Origin: Hyphomonadaceae bacterium
GTDB lineage: Bacteria; Pseudomonadota; Alphaproteobacteria; Caulobacterales; Aquidulcibacteraceae
Assembly: GCA_016791365.1 (NCBI GenBank)
Contig: JAEUMT010000008.1
Coordinates: 59,455-123,454, forward strand
Direction of reading: 5' to 3'
DNA length: 64,000 bases
Made by a program: the position numbers and the translations under genes. The notes beneath the pieces are model-generated. The model did not search any database. It was not told the DNA's origin and worked only from the letters and a program-made list of their open reading frames with translations. Below, piece by piece: positions 59,621 to 64,000 of this stretch; the first letter of the stretch is position 1; each line of letters begins with the position of its first letter.

Positions 59621-60014
59621 GAGCAGCACCTGAAATGTCGTGACCACAACCGAGCAGATGCCCATCCAAGTCGCGGACTTGGAACTCGCGCATCTGATAC
59701 GGCTGGTCGTCGGGCGGGCAGATAATGTCTGCGCCCTTTGATTGGAATTCGGCGTGGAGCGCGTCCGCGTCGGTCGTATCGATGTAGAGGCTAAAGCGGC
59801 CGTCGTAGCTGCCGTTCGAACGGAACGTGTCGCCCGCTTCGACTTGGTTCAGCATGATCGAAACGCCGTCACGGCGCGCGATCGCGAACATCGGCGGCTC
59901 ACCCCAGAAGCGGTCAACCGCAAAGCCCAATTTATCCGTGTAATACGCAGCCGCCCTCACCACGTCTTTGACGAGGAGAACGGGCGTCGCGTCACGGATT
60001 TGGGCCGCACTCAC
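59613..60014 (-). CDS. Glyoxalase/VOC-family protein
   Basis: A 133-residue vicinal-oxygen-chelate fold protein: [29 protein letters not shown], then [14 protein letters not shown], and the second half [22 protein letters not shown] ending [16 protein letters not shown]. It resembles glyoxalase or bleomycin-resistance relatives; the activity cannot be assigned. It overlaps nuoD by eight bases and the upstream gene by four. Confidence 0.88.
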   Translation of the reverse strand: MSAAQIRDATPVLLVKDVVRAAAYYTDKLGFAVDRFWGEPPMFAIARRDGVSIMLNQVEAGDTFRSNGSYDGRFSLYIDTTDADALHAEFQSKGADIICPPDDQPYQMREFQVRDLDGHLLGCGHDISGAAHG

Positions 60015-60427
60015 TGCAACTCTCCGCGCGCACGTAGGTCACGTTTCTCGTCGGCCTTGCGGATGCGATCCATCACAACGAGCATCAACATGAAGGCCGA
60101 CACGCCGCCGATCACGATAAGAAGGACGAGCGCCTGCATATCCACCGCCGCCCACGTGATAGTATCTTTGAAATACAGAGCGCCCGCACCAAGCGGCGCA
60201 CAGAGGCCGGCGCCGAAAAGGAGCGCACCTCGCACAGGCGCCGCATTGTCGCGAGGTACTGGCAGAGAAACGAAAGAGAGAAGCGTGCTCACGCTCATGG
60301 CGCCTATCATGCACCAAAAACCCAAAGCAGCGTCCTCCGCCATCAGTCCGCCTGACAGAAGGATCGCACCTAATGTGGCGCCATTGGCGAACATCAGCGC
60401 GCCGCGGAGGAGTTCCACGCGCTTCAC
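60011..60427 (-). CDS. Four-helix membrane protein in the nuo operon
   Basis: A 138-residue protein. The start is GTG 60427, which overlaps the nuoC stop (GTGA); an upstream ATG at 60478 lies inside nuoC. Four hydrophobic segments are visible ([79 protein letters not shown]). A charged end [18 protein letters not shown] follows. Not recognised. Confidence 0.7.
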   Translation of the reverse strand: MKRVELLRGALMFANGATLGAILLSGGLMAEDAALGFWCMIGAMSVSTLLSFVSLPVPRDNAAPVRGALLFGAGLCAPLGAGALYFKDTITWAAVDMQALVLLIVIGGVSAFMLMLVVMDRIRKADEKRDLRARGELQ

Positions 60428-61029
60428 GGCTTCTGGTCGCGTCCCTTTTCGTCGCCCGGCAAGGTCATGCCTTCCCATGGGCTGAGGAAGTCGAAGTTGC
60501 GGAAGGCTTGGGTGAGTTTCACCGGCTCATAAATCACGCGCTGTTGCTCGGCGTCGTAGCGAACCTCAACGTGGCCGCTCAGCGGAAAGTCCTTGCGCAG
60601 CGGATAGCCCTGAAAGCCGTAGTCCGTCAGCAAGCGTCGCAGGTCCGGGTGGTTCGCGAACAAGATGCCGTACATGTCGAACGCTTCGCGCTCGAACCAG
60701 TCCGCGCACGGATAGATCGCCGCGATGCTCGGCACTGGCGTGTCTTCGTTCGTCTCCACCTTGATGCGGATGCGCTGGTTCAGATGCATCGACAGCAAAT
60801 GATAGACCACGTCGAAGCGGTTGGTCCGTTCCGGATAGTCCACGCCGCAAATGTCAATCAAAGTCGTGAAGCGTCCGCGCGGGTCATCGCGCAGGAACGT
60901 AATCACCGCCACGATCTGCTCGGCCCGCGCCGTGATCGTGAGTTCGCCGAACGCAACGCTCACATCTTCGATCGCGCTCGTCATCGACGATTTGATATGC
61001 GCGCCAAGGTCTTCGAGGGACTGGCTCAT
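60424..61029 (-). CDS. nuoC: NADH-quinone oxidoreductase subunit C
   Basis: 30-kDa-type peripheral subunit, 201 residues. It carries the family signature near [43 protein letters not shown] 61029 ([12 protein letters not shown]) is the family start and overlaps the nuoB stop by four bases; the frame to 61110 lies in nuoB. The C-terminal tail includes [11 protein letters not shown]. Confidence 0.96.
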   Translation of the reverse strand: MSQSLEDLGAHIKSSMTSAIEDVSVAFGELTITARAEQIVAVITFLRDDPRGRFTTLIDICGVDYPERTNRFDVVYHLLSMHLNQRIRIKVETNEDTPVPSIAAIYPCADWFEREAFDMYGILFANHPDLRRLLTDYGFQGYPLRKDFPLSGHVEVRYDAEQQRVIYEPVKLTQAFRNFDFLSPWEGMTLPGDEKGRDQKP

Positions 61030-61589
61030 CGAATGATGTTCCCTTCGCGCCGGATTTTGCGCTGCAGCTGCAGGATGCCATATACGAGCGCCTCCGCGGT
61101 CGGCGGGCATCCCGGCACGTACACGTCAACCGGCACAACCCGATCGCAGCCGCGCACGACGGCGTAGCTATAATGATAATAGCCGCCGCCATTCGCGCAT
61201 GATCCCATCGAGATCACGTAACGCGGGTTCGGCATCTGGTCGTAAACCTTGCGGAGCGCCGGGGCCATTTTGTTGGTCAACGTGCCGGCGACGATCATGA
61301 CGTCCGACTGGCGCGGCGAGGCACGCGGCGCGAAGCCAAAACGCTCGACGTCATAACGCGGCATCGACGCCTGCATCATCTCGACCGCGCAGCACGCAAG
61401 CCCGAACGTCATCCACATCAGCGAACCGGTGCGCGCCCAGGTGACGAGATCATCGGCGGCAGCGACCAGAAAGCCTTTGTCCGCAAGCTGGTTCGACAAC
61501 CCGGTGTAAAACGGATCATCTTCTTTGACGGGATATCCGCCGTCGACTCCGGCGCGCGCTGCGCTGCCTGCTGGAACGATGGTGCTCAT
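61026..61589 (-). CDS. nuoB: NADH-quinone oxidoreductase subunit B
   Basis: PSST-type subunit carrying the terminal cluster N2. The 187-residue protein has the N2 ligands Cys66-Cys67 ([11 protein letters not shown]), Cys131 (MGSCANGG) and Cys161 ([12 protein letters not shown]). It starts four bases after nuoA. Confidence 0.97.
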   Translation of the reverse strand: MSTIVPAGSAARAGVDGGYPVKEDDPFYTGLSNQLADKGFLVAAADDLVTWARTGSLMWMTFGLACCAVEMMQASMPRYDVERFGFAPRASPRQSDVMIVAGTLTNKMAPALRKVYDQMPNPRYVISMGSCANGGGYYHYSYAVVRGCDRVVPVDVYVPGCPPTAEALVYGILQLQRKIRREGNIIR

Positions 61590-61593
61590 GAGC

Positions 61594-61971
61594 TCATTCC
61601 CACTCCAGCGCGCCTTTTTTCCATTCGTAGATGAAGCCCACGGTCAAAATTCCGAGAAACGCCATCATCGACCAGAACGCGAACTGGCCAACCTCCGCCG
61701 GCATGTCGCCAAGCGTGACCGCCCACGGAAACAGGAACGCGACTTCGAGGTCGAAAATGATGAAGAGGATCGACACCAGATAGAAGCGCACGTCGAACTT
61801 CATGCGCGCGTCATCGAAGGCGTTGAAGCCGCACTCGTAGGCCGAAACCTTCTCTTTGTCCGGCGACTTCGGCGCGATCACCCACGCGGCGATCAGGAAA
61901 CCGGCGCCAAGCACGATGGCGACGCCCAAAAAGATGATAATCGGCGCGTAATTCAGGAGATCGAGGCCCAT
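61594..61971 (-). CDS. nuoA: NADH-quinone oxidoreductase subunit A
   Basis: Small membrane subunit with three helices, 125 residues, first gene of the operon. It has the diagnostic loop [46 protein letters not shown] 61971 is preferred, with GGTGGAG just before it; GTG 61980 is possible. The 208 bases upstream, shared with the divergent FkbM gene, must hold the nuo promoter, but I cannot pick out convincing -35/-10 boxes. Confidence 0.96.
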   Translation of the reverse strand: MGLDLLNYAPIIIFLGVAIVLGAGFLIAAWVIAPKSPDKEKVSAYECGFNAFDDARMKFDVRFYLVSILFIIFDLEVAFLFPWAVTLGDMPAEVGQFAFWSMMAFLGILTVGFIYEWKKGALEWE

Positions 61972-62179
61972 GCGCTCCACCTAAGCCGCATCGGGCCGCG
62001 CCGCCAGAAGATCAGGCGCCGCAGCCGCGAAATCGGCGCGGAAGCTAAGCGGCGTCGCCTATCGACGCAACCGCTCCTACTTGCGAGCCAATCGCAGCTG
62101 CAAGCGGTTGACGGACGGCGCTTCCTCTCGGAAGACGGCCCGCATTTTCCGGGGTCCCGAGCACCCCAAGGACTCTTTG

Positions 62180-62932
62180 ATGAGCGACGACTTCCTTCGG
62201 TGGCTCTACGACAACGCGCCCGTTGCGCGGTCGGAATTTCGGAGCCTCATCCGCTCGTCCGTCGGGACCCGTCAGGTCACCTATCGGGACCTCAAGTGGA
62301 TATGCCACCCGAAGGACAATTCGGTGGAGCGCTCGCTTTGGCTAAAGCAGGCGACCGAGGAAGAAGCCGAGGTGGATTGGCTCATCGGCCGCCTGCGCCC
62401 AGGGCAGGTGCTTTGTGACATTGGCGCCAATTGCGGCGTCTATGCGCTGACAACACGCGCCGCCTCCAAAGCGCGTGTAATCGCAATCGAACCCAATCCG
62501 ACGATGCGGCAACGCCTTGCCGCCAACGTGGCGCTGAACCAGCTCGATGGGATTTCGGTCGTCGCCGCGGCCGTGGGCGACGAACCGGGGCGGCTGAAAC
62601 TCGCCATGGGCTCACGCTGGGATTTCGGCCAGGCCTCCCTCATTGATCGGCCAAACAGCAAGGGTATCGAAGTCGATGTGCGCCCGCTCGCGGACATTCT
62701 GCGCGAGCAAGGGCTGGCGCGCGTCGACGCCATCAAGATCGACGTCGAAGGCTTCGAAGACAAAGCTCTCGGCGGCTATCTGCGCGATGCCGCCGAAGCC
62801 GACTTACCCTCGTCCCTTGTGATCGAGCATCTGCACGACAAGATTTGGTCGATCGACTTACACGCGCTGGCGTTATCGCGTGGCTACACGCTCGCGGAAA
62901 AGACGACGAACAACTTCCTGTTCACACGCTAG
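62180..62932 (+). CDS. FkbM-family methyltransferase
   Basis: SAM-dependent O-methyltransferase of the FkbM type, 250 residues. ATG 62180 follows AAGGA (62168-62172); the frame is open further upstream without homology. The SAM site is GQVLCDIGANCGVYALTTRAASKARVIAIEPNP; also present are DVRPLADILREQGLARVDAIKIDVEGFEDKAL and a terminal NNFLFTR. Such enzymes often modify surface glycans or lipids; the neighbouring glycosyltransferase fits that. Its end overlaps the convergent gene by 11 bases. Confidence 0.92.
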   Translation: MSDDFLRWLYDNAPVARSEFRSLIRSSVGTRQVTYRDLKWICHPKDNSVERSLWLKQATEEEAEVDWLIGRLRPGQVLCDIGANCGVYALTTRAASKARVIAIEPNPTMRQRLAANVALNQLDGISVVAAAVGDEPGRLKLAMGSRWDFGQASLIDRPNSKGIEVDVRPLADILREQGLARVDAIKIDVEGFEDKALGGYLRDAAEADLPSSLVIEHLHDKIWSIDLHALALSRGYTLAEKTTNNFLFTR

Positions 62933-63770
62933 GCTTTGCCAAAGCCGCCAACCAACGGCCCGAACGCGCGAGAAAACCCGGTCGCGCCTTCTTGCCGATC
63001 AGCGCGGCGATGACGCTGACGCATTCGCTGGCGGCCCACGCCACAACGCCGACCTGCCCGATATTCCACCCGTGCCGGCGTCCAAGTTTGCGCTTGCGCC
63101 GCAACTCTACCTGCCGCGCCCTATCCTCACGCACACGCGTTTGCCCGAGCGCATCGATCGTCGAAGTTTCCAACGAATTTCCGCGGATTGGCTCCGGCGC
63201 CACGCCGTACAAATTCAGATTGAAGCGCCAAAGCTGGCGATTGTCCTGATCAATCGGCGCGTCCCGAATGTCGCTGCGATCCGTGAATTTCTTCGCGCCG
63301 GCTTGGCTGACCAGGATCGCGCCATTCGAGCCCGAAGAAATCGAATACCGCACCAACGCGTACGGCGGCATGAGTTCGGCAATCGTGAAGTAGGCGCGCT
63401 TCGCCGGGCTCGACAGCCGGATCAAATCCCAATCGGCGGGCGCGGCCTGGAGGATCTGATCCATCAAAGCGCGGAAGTTCTCGGGGACTTTTACATCGTC
63501 CTCGAGCACGAGCGCGGGCGACGCAATGCGGCCGTCGGCGATAGCTTCGTACACGGCCAAATGGCTGGCGTAGCAACCCAGTTCGCCGTTCGACAAAAAC
63601 CCCGTACCGTCTTCTTCCGGTGCAAAGTAGCCGCGCAGGTCGCTCGGCATCGCAGCGCCCAAAATGGCCGCGAAGCGCTCAAACGTGACTCCCTCGCGCT
63701 CGAGCTGTTGGCGCATGTAGTCGAGGCGATCGGGATCACGGTCCAAATTTATGACGACCGTCGAGAACAC
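62922..63770 (-). CDS. Glycosyltransferase family 25 protein
   Basis: GT25 (LPS biosynthesis type) glycosyltransferase, about 282 residues. GTG 63770 is preferred because AGGAG sits six bases upstream, giving VFSTVVINLDRDPDRL; an upstream GTG at 63794 would add eight residues and lacks a clear site. Family motifs are LDRDPDRLDYMRQQL, NGELGCYASHLAVYEAI and the metal-binding ALVLEDDVKV. The C-terminal part is basic (QVELRRKRKLGRRHGW). It probably acts on a surface glycan; acceptor unknown. Confidence 0.88.
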   Translation of the reverse strand: MFSTVVINLDRDPDRLDYMRQQLEREGVTFERFAAILGAAMPSDLRGYFAPEEDGTGFLSNGELGCYASHLAVYEAIADGRIASPALVLEDDVKVPENFRALMDQILQAAPADWDLIRLSSPAKRAYFTIAELMPPYALVRYSISSGSNGAILVSQAGAKKFTDRSDIRDAPIDQDNRQLWRFNLNLYGVAPEPIRGNSLETSTIDALGQTRVREDRARQVELRRKRKLGRRHGWNIGQVGVVAWAASECVSVIAALIGKKARPGFLARSGRWLAALAKPSV

Positions 63771-63846
63771 ATTGCACTCCTGCCTACGGCTCACGAAAAG
63801 ACGTGGAGAAGCGCGTCTGAACCCATCAGAGACGGGATCAGGGCGA

Positions 63847-63923
63847 TGGCGCGAGTGACGGGGCTCGAACCCGCGACCTCCGGCGTGACAGGCCGGCGCT
63901 CTAACCGACTGAGCTACACCCCC
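63847..63923 (-). tRNA. tRNA-Asp (anticodon GTC)
   Basis: Read on the minus strand: D-arm with GCTCAGTCGGTTAGAGC, anticodon stem CCGGC/GCCGG around loop CTGTCAC (GTC), T-arm GCGGG-TTCGAGC-CCCGT, discriminator G and an encoded CCA end (63849-63847). The acceptor stem GGGGGTG / CACTCGC has a G-G mismatch at the second pair and a G-T at the fourth. Everything else is canonical for tRNA-Asp. Confidence 0.93.
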
Positions 63924-64000
63924 AAGCCCCGGACTGCGCCGTGCTGGGCGGGCATGATCTACCGCGCCCCCGCCCCCGGTGTCAAGCCACGCTCCGACAA

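Noticed and set aside
62108..62140. TTGACG as a -35 box for the FkbM gene
   Set aside because: No convincing -10 sequence at 16-18 bases; left unannotated.

Overview
The window is a dense, GC-rich chromosomal segment of an alphaproteobacterium. The most likely home is the order Caulobacterales: the gene order trpE/G/D/C - lexA - comEC - gltX - gltA - lpxB/I/A-fabZ-lpxD-ompH-bamA-rseP-dxr-cdsA-uppS-frr-pyrH-tsf-rpsB, and nuoA-N - birA - coaX - rnj - mce - DUF1467 - proS - lolC - lolD - dnaE, is the arrangement I know from Caulobacter-type genomes. The LexA site has the alphaproteobacterial form GAAC-N7-GAAC. The species cannot be fixed from the sequence alone. No prophage, insertion sequence, CRISPR array or rRNA operon is visible; the only RNA gene seen is a tRNA-Asp at the right edge.

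Layout. 1-5.1 kb: tail of a probable periplasmic PPIase, then trpE, a secreted Ala/Thr-rich protein with a strong terminator, and a trpGDC operon (+). 5.2-12.1 kb: lexA with its own operator, comEC (-), gltX and gltA (+), and a secreted protein with two tandem Cys-containing repeats. 12.1-27.0 kb (-): one long envelope and translation block. Read in its direction of transcription it runs rpsB-tsf | pyrH-frr-uppS-cdsA-dxr-rseP-bamA-ompH-lpxD-fabZ-lpxA-lpxI-lpxB, covering translation factors, isoprenoid and phospholipid precursors, outer-membrane protein assembly and lipid A synthesis. 27.1-29.6 kb (+): a small accessory operon (ABC ATPase, permease, a DUF2975-like membrane protein, a YozG-like regulator) preceded by a perfect AT-rich palindrome. 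29.6-32.2 kb (-): two translationally coupled exported amidohydrolases, one without its metal motif. 32.3-43.5 kb (-): dnaE, lolD, lolC, proS, DUF1467, mce, rnj, coaX, birA. 43.5-62.0 kb (-): all fourteen nuo genes of complex I in A-to-N order, with eleven small accessory genes scattered between nuoC and nuoG. 62.2-63.9 kb: a convergent FkbM methyltransferase / GT25 glycosyltransferase pair and tRNA-Asp.

Most genes are ordinary housekeeping genes. The points worth a second look are: a roughly 58-residue insertion inside GltX; a ProS of the archaeal/eukaryotic-like type at the place where relatives carry the alphaproteobacterial type; four different foldback repeats in intergenic gaps (frr/uppS, nuoJ/nuoI, nuoG/nuoH and near 53.9 kb); the small membrane and soluble genes locked by stop/start overlaps into the nuo operon; and the ABC/DUF2975/HTH operon with its palindrome. 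I did not find a clearly new defence or mobile system.
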